Shown in pieces: positions 16,702 through 22,987 of a stretch of 48,206 bases of DNA (its first letter is position 1; each line of letters starts with the position of its first letter). The position numbers were made by a program, and so were the translations under genes. Under the pieces are notes generated by a model. That model did not search any database. It was not told where the DNA came from and saw only the letters and a program-made list of their open reading frames with translations. The stretch is from Armatimonadota bacterium (GTDB lineage: Bacteria; Sysuimicrobiota; Sysuimicrobiia; Sysuimicrobiales; Humicultoraceae): positions 1 to 48,206 of the forward strand of contig VGFA01000022.1 in the NCBI GenBank assembly GCA_016869025.1, written 5' to 3'.

Positions 16702-16750
16702 ATCACCATGCCGTGGCCGGACGGAACACGGGAGTCCGTCCCGCCTGACC

Positions 16751-18334
16751 TCATCGGGCCGCGCCTCGCTCCAGCAGGATCAGCCGCGCCATGTTGATGG
16801 CCTCCTGACGGGTTACCGCGAAGCCCCGCTCGCCCAGCGCGCCGACCAGCACCCCGACCGACGGCGGCACCGGCGGCACGGTCAGGATCCACACGCGCTG
16901 GTGCTGCGCCAGAGCGTCGGCGACCTGCCGCAGGCGCGCGCCACCCGGCCCCTCGACGTCCCTCTCGCCCCGCGGCGTCAACACGACGCGCGGCTGCGGA
17001 CCTCGGAAGTAGTAGTTCACCGGTATCCGCGAGAACCCAGGCAAAAATGCGATCGCGTCATCGGGGCGCGCCTGCGCGGCGAGCGTGCGCGAGACCAGGC
17101 GCCAGTCGAAGACATCGAGGCGGGGCTGGCAGTAGAATGCCAGCGTGCCTGCGGCGTTCGGTACGAGCACGAGCACCGGCAGCAGCAGGCCCGCGGCCCG
17201 CAGCAGCCGCTTCGGGCCGGCCGCCAATGCCGCGGCCCCTGCGGCCACCAGCAGCGCCACCGGAGGCACAATGAAAAGCAGGTAGTGCGGCGCGTAGATA
17301 TTGCGCACAAGCGAGGCGCCCAGCGCCATGGCCAGCGGCAGCAGGCCGGCGCAGAGGAGCAGCACCCGGGCATCCCACGGAATCCTTCGGTACACGGCGC
17401 CAAGTGCGGCCAGTGCCAAAGCCATGGCGAAGCCCAGGAAGGCCAGCGCTCCGGTCACCCGAACCGGCTCCCGGTCGCCATCCAGCGGCGCAACCTTCAC
17501 ACCGCCCGGACCCACGGGCCCGGTGACCGGCCCGATTACCGGCCGGCCCACGGTCATCGCGGCAAGAGTGTCCACAGGGAGGTTCCAGGATAGCGGCTGC
17601 CGGTGCTCGGGCCACGCCCGGCCGCCTGAGAGCTGCAGGCCCAGCGCCGGCAGCCACGGCAGGAACAGGAGCACCGCCGTGAGTACGCCAAGAATCCGGC
17701 GCCGCCATGCGCCCGCCGACGCCGGACGCAGCCAGACCAGGTAGACCACCTGCGAGGTCACGACGAAGAGGCCGAAGTAGTGGGAATACAGCATCGCCGC
17801 GGTAACGACCGTATAGGTGGCCCACGCCTTGCGGCTCCCGATGACGCCTCGATCCCCGTGGATGTTGCCGGCGGCTGCCGCGGCCCACAGCGCCCACCAC
17901 GAGAGCAGGGCGGTCAGCGTGAGCAGCCCGTACATGCGGGCCTCCTGTCCGGCTGCCACCTGCGACGGTGAGGCGGCCACCAGCAGCGCGGCGAACAGCG
18001 CCGGGCCCGCCCCAACCAGGCGCCGGCCAAAGGTCCATGTCACGGCGGCCACCGGCACGCTGATCAGAACAGAGAGCGACCGCACCGCGGCCTCGCCGCT
18101 GCCGAAGAGCGCCATCCAGAAGTGCAGCAGCAGGTAGTGCAGCGGAGGGTGCACATCATTGGTGGCCACCTGAGCCAGCAGGCGCTCCAGCGGTTGAGCG
18201 GCCAGGAAGACGCTGATGGTCTCGTCGAACCATAGCGATTTCGCGGTCAGCCCCCACAGCCGCAACCCGGCGGCCAGGATGACGACCGCGGCTGCCAGCG
18301 CGGTCTCGTACTTCGCGATCCCTGAATGCGTCAT
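16751..18334 (-). CDS. GT39/ArnT-like membrane glycosyltransferase
   Basis: 527 aa from ATG 18334. A membrane helix is followed by SLWFDETISVFLAAQP (acidic DE pair of the first external loop) and ATNDVHPPLHYLLLHFW, which are the GT39/PMT_2 signatures. About ten more helices and a soluble C-terminal domain (residues about 420-527) follow. The enzyme should move a sugar from a polyprenyl carrier at the outer face. The start shares one base with the stop of a mazF gene (TGATG), so it is translationally coupled to a toxin, as for the GT2-GtrA gene at 11119. The upstream open frame before 18334 is only a shadow. Confidence 0.85.
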   Translation of the reverse strand: MTHSGIAKYETALAAAVVILAAGLRLWGLTAKSLWFDETISVFLAAQPLERLLAQVATNDVHPPLHYLLLHFWMALFGSGEAAVRSLSVLISVPVAAVTWTFGRRLVGAGPALFAALLVAASPSQVAAGQEARMYGLLTLTALLSWWALWAAAAAGNIHGDRGVIGSRKAWATYTVVTAAMLYSHYFGLFVVTSQVVYLVWLRPASAGAWRRRILGVLTAVLLFLPWLPALGLQLSGGRAWPEHRQPLSWNLPVDTLAAMTVGRPVIGPVTGPVGPGGVKVAPLDGDREPVRVTGALAFLGFAMALALAALGAVYRRIPWDARVLLLCAGLLPLAMALGASLVRNIYAPHYLLFIVPPVALLVAAGAAALAAGPKRLLRAAGLLLPVLVLVPNAAGTLAFYCQPRLDVFDWRLVSRTLAAQARPDDAIAFLPGFSRIPVNYYFRGPQPRVVLTPRGERDVEGPGGARLRQVADALAQHQRVWILTVPPVPPSVGVLVGALGERGFAVTRQEAINMARLILLERGAAR

Positions 18335-18678
18335 CACTGCTCGAGATCGAGCGACCACCGCAGATCGCGGCCGATCGCTTCCATGTCCGCCTTCGGCATG
18401 GAACCCAGCTTCCGGTGCACCATGTCCCCCTTGATGGTGCGGACGATCCCCGTCGCTACGGACGGAAAGAGCAGCCCGGCTTCCTTCCACCCTGCGATCA
18501 GGTGATCGCCGGGAAGCCGGCGGTGCACGTTGCTGGTGATGGCGGCTACGATGAGGTCGCGCCGGGCCTGGTGATAGGCGCGCGCGCTGACCACGACGGC
18601 GGGGCGCAGTTTCCTCCCCGCCTCATCGGCGAACACGAACCCTACTAGAACGACGTCACCCCGATCACAGACGATCAT
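18334..18678 (-). CDS. MazF/PemK-type toxin
   Basis: 114 aa. Motifs are DRGDVVLVGFVFADEAGRKL, LRPAVVVSARAYHQ, DLIVAAITSNV, GDHLIAGWKEAGLLFPS and DMVHRKLGSMPKADM, a complete MazF/PemK fold. The start ATG 18678 overlaps the antitoxin stop by 14 bp. Its TGA merges with the ATG of the GT39 gene (TGATG). It probably acts as an mRNA interferase; the target is unknown. Confidence 0.88.
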   Translation of the reverse strand: MIVCDRGDVVLVGFVFADEAGRKLRPAVVVSARAYHQARRDLIVAAITSNVHRRLPGDHLIAGWKEAGLLFPSVATGIVRTIKGDMVHRKLGSMPKADMEAIGRDLRWSLDLEQ

Positions 18679-18925
18679 AGGCCGTGTCCTGCGGGTTGTC
18701 CCACAGATCCGCCAGCACCGGATCGGCCGCGGCGGTCATACCGAGCGTGGCCCTCACGTCATCGCTCAGGTCTTCACGGAGCCGCTCCTCGATGGCCGCC
18801 AGCACGTACTCGCGTATCGTAAGGTCGCGCTGCGCCGCCACCACCCGGAGACGCCTGCGGACTTCGGGTGTGACATCAATGCTGATCCTGGGCCGCTTCG
18901 AGGCCGAGTCCGCGATCCGCGGCAT
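18665..18925 (-). CDS. ribbon-helix-helix antitoxin of the MazF/PemK pair
   Basis: 86 aa from ATG 18925, with a GGGGGGC stretch about 5 nt upstream. The N-terminal region RPRISIDVTPEVRRRLRVVA then RDLTIREYVLAAIEERLRE is a ribbon-helix-helix DNA-binding fold. The acidic tail (DPVLADLWDNPQDTAYDRL) is the toxin-binding part. It should repress the promoter at 18959-18987. Confidence 0.85.
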   Translation of the reverse strand: MPRIADSASKRPRISIDVTPEVRRRLRVVAAQRDLTIREYVLAAIEERLREDLSDDVRATLGMTAAADPVLADLWDNPQDTAYDRL

Positions 18926-18958
18926 ATCTGCCCCCCATGAAACTCGTCCTTTAGCGAC

Positions 18959-18987
18959 AGATTGTCACAAAGACACTTCGGTGTCAA
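18959..18987 (-). promoter_or_regulatory. promoter and palindromic operator of the 18.9 kb RHH-mazF-GT39 operon
   Basis: On the minus strand there is a consensus TTGACA (-35), a 17-bp spacer, then CAATCT (weak -10). The perfect repeat GACAC-N4-GTGTC (18972-18985) starts within the -35, as expected for an autorepressor operator. On RNA from the plus strand it would be a UUCG-capped hairpin, but there is no U-tract, so an operator is the better reading. Confidence 0.5.
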
Positions 18988-18992
18988 TCGGC

Positions 18993-19454
18993 CTACACGT
19001 AGTCATCCAGCAGGATAACCTCTGGAGTATCGGGGATCGGCCTCCGGAAGACAGGGCCGTTTGTGACGAGCGCGCCTGCGCCGTGCACCATGACCGTGCC
19101 CAGGACCAGCGCGTCCGGCATGCGCAGGCCGAGCGCCCGGAGCCGGGCCGCCCGTTCGGCGATCGGCACTGTGACATCGGCCAGGGTCGCATTGGGTAGC
19201 CCGCGGAGGAACGCCGCTGCCCGCGCCGCCTTCGCCTCGTCCCGTGCCAGGCGCGGACCGGCCAGAATCTCACCGACCGACACCGTTGAGACGACCAGGC
19301 GGAACTCCTCCTCGGCCAGGCGGGTCAAGAGCGCCATCGTGAGATCCACGTATGATGCCAGACCCTCCAGGTGGTAGATGAGGATGTCGGAGTCCACCGC
19401 AACCACGGTGTGAGGCCGAAGCGCGTCCAGGAAACGCTCCGTGTCGGCCCTCAC
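18993..19454 (-). CDS. VapC-type PIN-domain protein with an altered fourth acidic position
   Basis: 153 aa from GTG 19454, 3 bp after the antitoxin stop. PIN residues: VVAVDSDILIYHLEG (Asp), STVSVGEILAGP (Glu) and LRMPDALVLGTV (Asp). The last site, normally VTND, reads ALVTNGPVFRRP, so the Asp is Gly. This could weaken metal binding and RNase activity. The rest of the fold, including the end VILLDDYV, is intact. Confidence 0.85.
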   Translation of the reverse strand: MRADTERFLDALRPHTVVAVDSDILIYHLEGLASYVDLTMALLTRLAEEEFRLVVSTVSVGEILAGPRLARDEAKAARAAAFLRGLPNATLADVTVPIAERAARLRALGLRMPDALVLGTVMVHGAGALVTNGPVFRRPIPDTPEVILLDDYV

Positions 19455-19457
19455 CCC

Positions 19458-19718
19458 CTACGGCCACCCTTCGCGTTCCCGATCGAGGTAGCCGCGGATC
19501 TCTTCCGGGCTGCGGCCGTAGGTGCCTGCGAGGATACCCGCCGTCATCTCGGCGTAGCGGCGGGTGCTGACCAAGACGGCCTCGTCCTCACGCAGGATCC
19601 ACACGCCCCGGTCTCCGGGCTTGAGCGCCAGCTGCTCGCGCACCGCGGCCGGGACGCCGACCTGCGACTTCTGAGTGAGCCTGGCTGGGTAGGCGGTCTG
19701 CCTATCTGCATTACCCAT
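19458..19718 (-). CDS. VapB-type antitoxin, AbrB fold
   Basis: 86 aa from ATG 19718, with GGTGA 7 nt upstream. The swapped-hairpin motif is YPARLTQKSQVGVPAAVREQ then LKPGDRGVWILREDEAVLVS. The C-terminal part (GTYGRSPEEIRGYLDRERE) binds the PIN toxin. It has a strong promoter at 19736-19764 and is divergent from another VapBC pair at 19860. Confidence 0.85.
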   Translation of the reverse strand: MGNADRQTAYPARLTQKSQVGVPAAVREQLALKPGDRGVWILREDEAVLVSTRRYAEMTAGILAGTYGRSPEEIRGYLDREREGWP

Positions 19719-19735
19719 GGCATATCACCAGGGAA

Positions 19736-19764
19736 ATAGTATGGGGTATTACCGATCTGGTCAA
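19736..19764 (-). promoter_or_regulatory. sigma-70-type promoter of the AbrB-vapC operon
   Basis: On the minus strand TTGACC (19759-19764), a 17-bp spacer, then TACTAT (19736-19741), about 17 bp before the ATG. The SD GGTGA falls in the short leader. This is one of the clearest promoters in the window. Confidence 0.7.
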
Positions 19765-19812
19765 GTGTGCCGGGTCTCTTTCCTCCGGATACCGACCAAT
19801 CTTGCCCATCTA

Positions 19813-19841
19813 TTCCATGTAGTCCACGTATATGATATAGT
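19813..19841 (+). promoter_or_regulatory. promoter of the plus-strand vapBC at 19860
   Basis: TTCCAT (19813-19818), 17-bp spacer, then TATAGT (19836-19841) preceded by TGA, giving an extended -10. The GTG start is 18 bp downstream of the -10 and no clear SD separates them, so the leader is very short. Confidence 0.5.
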
Positions 19842-19859
19842 GACTGCGGTGATGCTCAA

Positions 19860-20183
19860 GTGCGAAAGAGCCGTCCAGAAACGACGATATACCTTGGTGG
19901 GGGACTCCAGCGAGAGCTCGATGAGTACCGGCAGGCTTTCTCCGTGCCCCCGGGGGTCAGTGCGATTGTCCGCGAGGCAGTGAGGCGGTTTCTGGAGGAC
20001 ACCAGGGCCCATGAGGGCACGCTGGCTCCCCGCGCCTGGATCGAGGCCACCGGCCCAACCGTGGCCCGCCTGGCGGCCGCCGGCACGTCGGTTGGGGCCC
20101 GGTCCATCGTTGAGGCCATCGAGACAGCGCGGGATGAGCGGGCCGCGGATGCCGCAGCGGGCGGCCCTGGGGACCCGCAGTGA
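19860..20183 (+). CDS. VapB-type ribbon-helix-helix antitoxin
   Basis: 107 aa from GTG 19860. It begins with a beta-strand (RPETTIYLGGGLQRELDEYR) and a helical pair (VSAIVREAVRRFLEDTRAH), an RHH fold, then an Ala-rich helical tail (GARSIVEAIETARDERAADA). An ATG eight bases upstream is out of frame. The stop overlaps the next gene's GTG as GTGA. Confidence 0.75.
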   Translation: MRKSRPETTIYLGGGLQRELDEYRQAFSVPPGVSAIVREAVRRFLEDTRAHEGTLAPRAWIEATGPTVARLAAAGTSVGARSIVEAIETARDERAADAAAGGPGDPQ

Positions 20184-20602
20184 GGGCCGTCCTGGACGCT
20201 TCTGTGGTGGTGCGGGCCGTGCTCCCGGGACAGTCCTACCACGCCGAAGTTCGCGCTTGGATGCGGGGACTCACCGAAGTCGTTGCCCCCCACCTGCTGC
20301 CGTTCGAGGTTGCAACCGCCATCCGACGGCCTGAAGCAGGCGGGCACATCTCGCCCGAGCATGCCGAAGTGGCCCTAATCGAGGCGCTGCGCCTGCGGGT
20401 CACGCTGCGCACCCCGCGCGACCTCCACATCAGGTCCCTGCACCCGGCCCGGGCGCTGGGGGTATCGCGCACCCACGACGCGGCGTACCTGGCGCTGGCG
20501 CTTGAGGAAGGCTGCCCGCTCTATACGCTGGACGAACGGATCATCCGGAACGCCGCCCAGCACGGGCATCCGGTCCGCCACCCAGCCCTGGAATCCTCAT
20601 GA
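20180..20602 (+). CDS. VapC-type PIN-domain toxin
   Basis: 140 aa from GTG 20180, with a 4-bp GTGA overlap with its antitoxin. All four acidic sites are visible: RAVLDASVVVRAVLPG (Asp), LLPFEVATAIRRPEAG (Glu), VSRTHDAAYLALALEEG (Asp) and PLYTLDERIIRNA (Asp). This is the VapC type with a DAAYLALA helix. It is followed by a strong hairpin at 20604-20640. Confidence 0.88.
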   Translation: MRAVLDASVVVRAVLPGQSYHAEVRAWMRGLTEVVAPHLLPFEVATAIRRPEAGGHISPEHAEVALIEALRLRVTLRTPRDLHIRSLHPARALGVSRTHDAAYLALALEEGCPLYTLDERIIRNAAQHGHPVRHPALESS

Positions 20603-20603
20603 G

Positions 20604-20640
20604 CGGGACCTGCCCCGGTCACGCCCGGGGGACGGTCCCG
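20604..20640 (+). terminator. strong hairpin after vapC
   Basis: Outer arms CGGGACC / GGTCCCG and inner arms CCCCGG / CCGGGG close a 6-nt loop, giving 13 G+C-rich pairs with a small internal bulge, two bases after the vapC stop. There is no U-tract, so it may stabilise the 3' end or act as a Rho-assisted stop rather than a classic intrinsic terminator. Confidence 0.45.
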
Positions 20641-20689
20641 AGCGGTGCCTTTGGACGCGGTGGCGCGTCGCGGGCTTTGCAGGCGGTCA

Positions 20690-20728
20690 GTAGACGTCGC
20701 CCCGTGGGCTGATGAGGGCGACGTCTAC
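20690..20728. repeat. perfect 13-bp inverted repeat, 13-nt loop
   Basis: GTAGACGTCGCCC (20690-20702) and its exact reverse complement (20716-20728). The stop codon that truncates the relE reading frame lies in the right arm. See the paired palindrome at 20749-20783. Confidence 0.85.
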
Positions 20729-20829
20729 CTGATCTCGTCCAGGGCGTCAACGAGCCGACGCCGTGTTTCAGCGTCGGCTCGTTCCAGGTACCGCCGCGCT
20801 TGGCGCGACAGCCTGAGCCTAAATGGCAC
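20725..20829 (-). pseudogene. truncated RelE/ParE toxin (N-terminal 34 residues)
   Basis: GTG 20829 opens a frame reading PFRLRLSRQARRYLERADA then ETRRRLVDALDEIR before a TAG at 20725-20727. This matches the first third of RelE/ParE toxins (basic strand followed by the L..A...R.LVDALDEI helix). Nothing downstream on this strand continues the fold in any frame, so the toxin is broken. It overlaps the antitoxin gene by 11 bp, the normal arrangement for such operons, which supports the reading. Confidence 0.65.
20749..20783. repeat. perfect 13-bp inverted repeat, 9-nt loop, inside relE relic
   Basis: AACGAGCCGACGC (20749-20761) and its exact reverse complement (20771-20783). It lies in the coding part of the relE relic (residues of YLERADAETRRRLVDAL). 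Arm length is the same as that of the neighbouring palindrome 20 bp away. Confidence 0.85.
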
Positions 20830-21019
20830 GCTTGACGTCCTCCCAGTCGGCGAACTCACCGGCGGCGATCTCACTCAGGGCCTTGTCGGCAAGAGTCGCT
20901 TCCTCGGGAGTGAGATCATCGGGCCGGCGCATGCTTGCGGCGATCCGCCACAGGCCGATGATTTCCTTCTCGCTCAGGTTGTCGATCAACGACTTCAGGC
21001 TCTCTCGCATGGTCTGCAC
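20819..21019 (-). CDS. antitoxin-like protein, orphaned by loss of its RelE partner
   Basis: 66 aa from GTG 21019, chosen because AGGAGGT lies 7 nt upstream; ATG 21010 is the alternative. The helical N-terminus (RESLKSLIDNLSEKEIIGLW) and acidic C-terminus (LSEIAAGEFADWEDVKRAI) resemble the small antitoxins that precede RelE/ParE toxins. The partner toxin is truncated after 34 residues, so it may act only as a repressor or have no function. Confidence 0.6.
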   Translation of the reverse strand: MQTMRESLKSLIDNLSEKEIIGLWRIAASMRRPDDLTPEEATLADKALSEIAAGEFADWEDVKRAI

Positions 21020-21043
21020 GGCAAAGACCTCCTGCTACCATAC

Positions 21044-21083
21044 GCACAGGGACTATCGGACTGCTCCCCTGTGCCCGATTGTA
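21044..21083 (-). promoter_or_regulatory. extended -10 promoter plus leader hairpin of the 21.0 kb antitoxin gene
   Basis: On the minus strand TGG-TACAAT (TACAAT at 21078-21083) is an extended -10. Just downstream GCACAGGG / CCCTGTGC (arms 21044-21051 and 21067-21074) form an 8-bp inverted repeat before the AGGAGGT SD. It could be an operator or a leader hairpin. Confidence 0.45.
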
Positions 21084-21174
21084 CCACGTGGCGCTGGTCG
21101 GGAGCCCGCCCAACCAACCCCATGCCTGCTATAGACCGCTGCCTCCTCCGCCCCCTGCGAGGTGGTCAAGGAGT

Positions 21175-21412
21175 CTAGTGCGGTGTCACGATCCGGACAC
21201 CCTCGAAAGCCTCGAGGGGCCGCAGGTGTCTTGTCTCCCGTTACGAGGAAATCAGCTGAGATCCTGGCCGAAGGCCTCACGAGTGAGGAAACCGCTCGGA
21301 CCTCGGCAAGAGCGTCACGGACCCGGCGTTCCGGGACTCGGATCACGCACCGCCCCGCCTCCATCCGGTCGCGACCTTGTCAAGCAGCCGCTGGAGATCC
21401 TCCTCCGTTCTG
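21175..21412 (-). pseudogene. frameshifted relic of a VapC PIN toxin
   Basis: Read on the minus strand, TEEDLQRLLDKVATGW (near 21372-21410) and ISADFLVTGDK (near 21265) are PIN middle and late motifs. After a shift of one base the frame continues LRPLEAFEGVRIVTPH to a TAG at 21175-21177, the usual PIN C-terminus (compare VTGD..L..L..FEGVRIVTP in intact homologues). No intact N-terminus with the first Asp is found, so the gene is dead. The segments between the recognisable blocks are too degraded to align by eye. Confidence 0.6.
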
Positions 21413-21422
21413 ATCCCTCCTC

Positions 21423-21441
21423 GGTGTTACCCAGTAACACC
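21423..21441. promoter_or_regulatory. perfect 8-bp palindrome, probable orphan TA operator
   Basis: GGTGTTAC-CCA-GTAACACC, a 19-bp perfect inverted repeat just upstream of the vapC relic on the minus strand and followed by GAGGAGG on that strand. Size and position fit a former antitoxin operator whose operon has decayed. Confidence 0.45.
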
Positions 21442-21546
21442 CTGCCGGTTCCAGCGGCGCCCGTCAACCAGAGGCTCAGTTCTCAGATCCTCGAGATGCG
21501 CGCGATCCGCGTCCCACACAGAGCGGTGCTGCACGAGGCCTAAGTC

Positions 21547-21582
21547 ATGGACCGGACGGATGTCAGGCGAGAGGAACCGTGA
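21547..21582 (+). pseudogene. C-terminal relic of a VapC toxin
   Basis: The 12-codon stretch ending DRTDVRREEP-stop matches the tail DRLGVRREDP-stop of the relic at 23640-23885, with GTCAGGCGAGAGGA identical at DNA level. It is a 3'-end scrap of the same vapC lineage. Confidence 0.45.
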
Positions 21583-21643
21583 CCGGCGCCGGCAGCGGTG
21601 TTCCTCTGGCTGCTGGGCGGCTAGCTGGTGTGGGTCGAGATGA

Positions 21644-21775
21644 CTACCGATACGCCGCGCTGCGGGGCAGCACGCGCAGGATCACGATCTGGCCGCCGGA
21701 CACGGAGAATCGAACGCGCCAATCGCCAACGCGAAGCCGCCATTCAACCTCATACCCTCGCAGCCGCCCGACGAA
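21644..21775 (-). pseudogene. C-terminal half of a RelE toxin, joined to an antitoxin gene
   Basis: The minus-strand frame reads GRLRGYEVEWRLRVGDWRVR then FSVSGGQIVILRVLPRSAAYR, the C-terminal half of RelE (compare KLKGYxGLWRLRVGDWRVxF). The N-terminal half is missing; its place is taken by the 3' end of the antitoxin gene read in another frame. The antitoxin stop (21750) lies inside the RelE-coding stretch, so a deletion has fused the two genes. Confidence 0.7.
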
Positions 21776-22001
21776 GCACTTCACCGTGGGGGATAGTCTC
21801 ACTCTCCCCGCGGGCTTCTTGGACGGCGGCAGCCTCTTCTGGCGTTTCAGGCTCGTCATCCTCGGGAGCGATCGTCAGGGCCAGGTCTACAGGGTCAATT
21901 GACGCCCCAGCCTTCAGCGCTCGCAGCAGCTTTTCGGCTGCGCCCGCCCGGCTCTCGGGCAGTTCGTCTACGAGCCGATGGAGATGCTCTCTGATGGTCA
22001 T
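21750..22001 (-). CDS. antitoxin of a deleted RelE pair
   Basis: 83 aa from ATG 22001, with GGAGG 9 nt upstream. The sequence TIREHLHRLVDELPESRAG then APEDDEPETPEEAAAVQEAR and IPHGEVLRRAAARV follows the known pattern of short helical antitoxins with an EDDEP.TPEE block ahead of RelE. The normal end after HGEVLRR has been altered by fusion to the relE remainder, so the last five residues come from relE DNA. Confidence 0.7.
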   Translation of the reverse strand: MTIREHLHRLVDELPESRAGAAEKLLRALKAGASIDPVDLALTIAPEDDEPETPEEAAAVQEARGESETIPHGEVLRRAAARV

Positions 22002-22111
22002 GAGTGTCCGCCTCCGGCTGAGGGCCCTCACGTTCGCGGTCGCCCGCCTGAAAGGCAGTCAAGACTGAGCCGGCCCCCGCGGAGACTGTCAAGCCCAGGG
22101 CTGCACTTCCC

Positions 22112-22275
22112 TTGGCCTATTCCGTCGTAACCGTCGTAACCGCAAAGGGCCAGGTCACCATCCCAAAGTCCGTGCGCGACCGCCTGGGCATCCACGCGGC
22201 GGATGTTGTGGAGTTCGAGGTCCGGCAGGGCGGGCGATCCTGCGCCCTGCGCAGCCGGAGAGGCCTGCTGACTGA
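22112..22275 (+). pseudogene. frameshifted AbrB-type antitoxin
   Basis: From TTG 22112 the frame reads AYSVVTVVTAKGQVTIPKSV then DRLGIHAADVVEFEVRQG, a clear AbrB/MazE N-terminus. Compared with the second copy at 23640, one base is missing near 22236, which shifts the frame; the corrected frame (AILRPAQPERPAD) ends at TGA 22273-22275. No SD precedes the TTG. Probably inactive. Confidence 0.65.
22176..22226 (+). repeat. 51-bp direct repeat, copy 1 (second copy 23640-23690)
   Basis: The two copies differ at one base out of 51 and code for DRLGIHAADVVEFEVR in an AbrB antitoxin in both places. They flank the HEPN relic and the VapBC pair at 22.9-23.6 kb, so unequal recombination between them could delete or duplicate that module. 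Confidence 0.8.
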
Positions 22276-22694
22276 GGCTGGACCCCCTTCTCATCAGCGA
22301 CGTCCTGCTGCCTGCCTTCCGCGCGGAGCAGGGCTGGGCCGAGTCCCTGGGCCAGGAGGTCTGCGCCGCCCTCGGCGGCCGTGACACCGCCTCCGTCATC
22401 CTCTACGGCAGCGCAGCCCGCAAGACGGATACTCCGGCAAGCGACGTGGATCTGGCCGTCATCGTGGGCCCCGGCGGGGATTGCGCGCTGGTCGAGGAAG
22501 CCGTCCGTGCCCGGCACGGCGCCCTGCACGAACGGCACGGCCGCGCGGTGTCCTTCCTTGTCATCGGACAGGATGAGTTCCGCGCCCGGGCGGCACGCAG
22601 AGATCCTCTGGTCTCCAGCGTTCTCGCGCACGGTCGGGTCGTGGCAGGCCAGCCGATCGCGGACATCCTGGCGGGCGTGACAGCCGATGGGTGA
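22272..22694 (+). CDS. MNT-type nucleotidyltransferase without a normal start codon
   Basis: Open frame of 140 codons. The nucleotidyltransferase signature is intact: SVILYGSAARKTDTPASDVD then LAVIVG, a GSX10DXD arrangement as in MntA antitoxins, followed by EEAVRARHGALHERHGRAVS. The only candidates upstream are CTG 22272/22278; the first GTG (22446) would cut off the active site. So it is either started at CTG or silenced by the event that also frameshifted the AbrB gene. The stop overlaps the next GTG as GTGA, the standard MNT-HEPN arrangement. Confidence 0.6.
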   Translation: MRLDPLLISDVLLPAFRAEQGWAESLGQEVCAALGGRDTASVILYGSAARKTDTPASDVDLAVIVGPGGDCALVEEAVRARHGALHERHGRAVSFLVIGQDEFRARAARRDPLVSSVLAHGRVVAGQPIADILAGVTADG

Positions 22695-22987
22695 GCGGAA
22701 ACCAAGGACAGGCGGCAGGCCCCCAGCACCCGCGGTCAGCAAAGGAACTGCTGGCCCTTGAGCGGTGGGACACTGCCGCGTTGCTTTCCTTGCACGCCGC
22801 AATCAGCGCGGCTGATGCGGCGTGTGTGAGGCGAGCAGGGATACGGGCCGCCGGTCAGTCATACGCGGACGCCGTCCGGCTGGTGCGCCACCTCTTCCCA
22901 GGTGATACAGGGGCCGACCGGGCCTCAAGCCAGCTCAGAGGCCCGGGGCCTCCCTCTTCATCCTATCCAGGAAGGCGCGCGGTGTGA
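22691..22987 (+). CDS. HEPN-domain protein, C-terminally truncated
   Basis: 98 aa from GTG 22691, overlapping the nucleotidyltransferase by 4 bp. The helical core (ELLALERWDTAALLSLHAAI then SAADAACVRRAGIRAAGQSY) resembles HEPN proteins of the SAV_6107 type. After about residue 75 the sequence turns into Pro/Ser-rich non-family sequence, exactly where the convergent vapC begins, so the second half with its catalytic-type motif has been lost. Probably a non-functional remnant of an MNT-HEPN pair. Confidence 0.55.
   Translation: MSGNQGQAAGPQHPRSAKELLALERWDTAALLSLHAAISAADAACVRRAGIRAAGQSYADAVRLVRHLFPGDTGADRASSQLRGPGPPSSSYPGRRAV

Noticed and set aside
18971-18986. UUCG-capped hairpin as an intrinsic terminator
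   Set aside because: No U-tract, and it overlaps a consensus -35, so an operator is more likely.
22020-22095. TTGACA/TTGACT boxes as a promoter for the antitoxin at 22001
   Set aside because: No AT-rich -10 at 16-18 bp; the GC-rich spacer makes it unconvincing.
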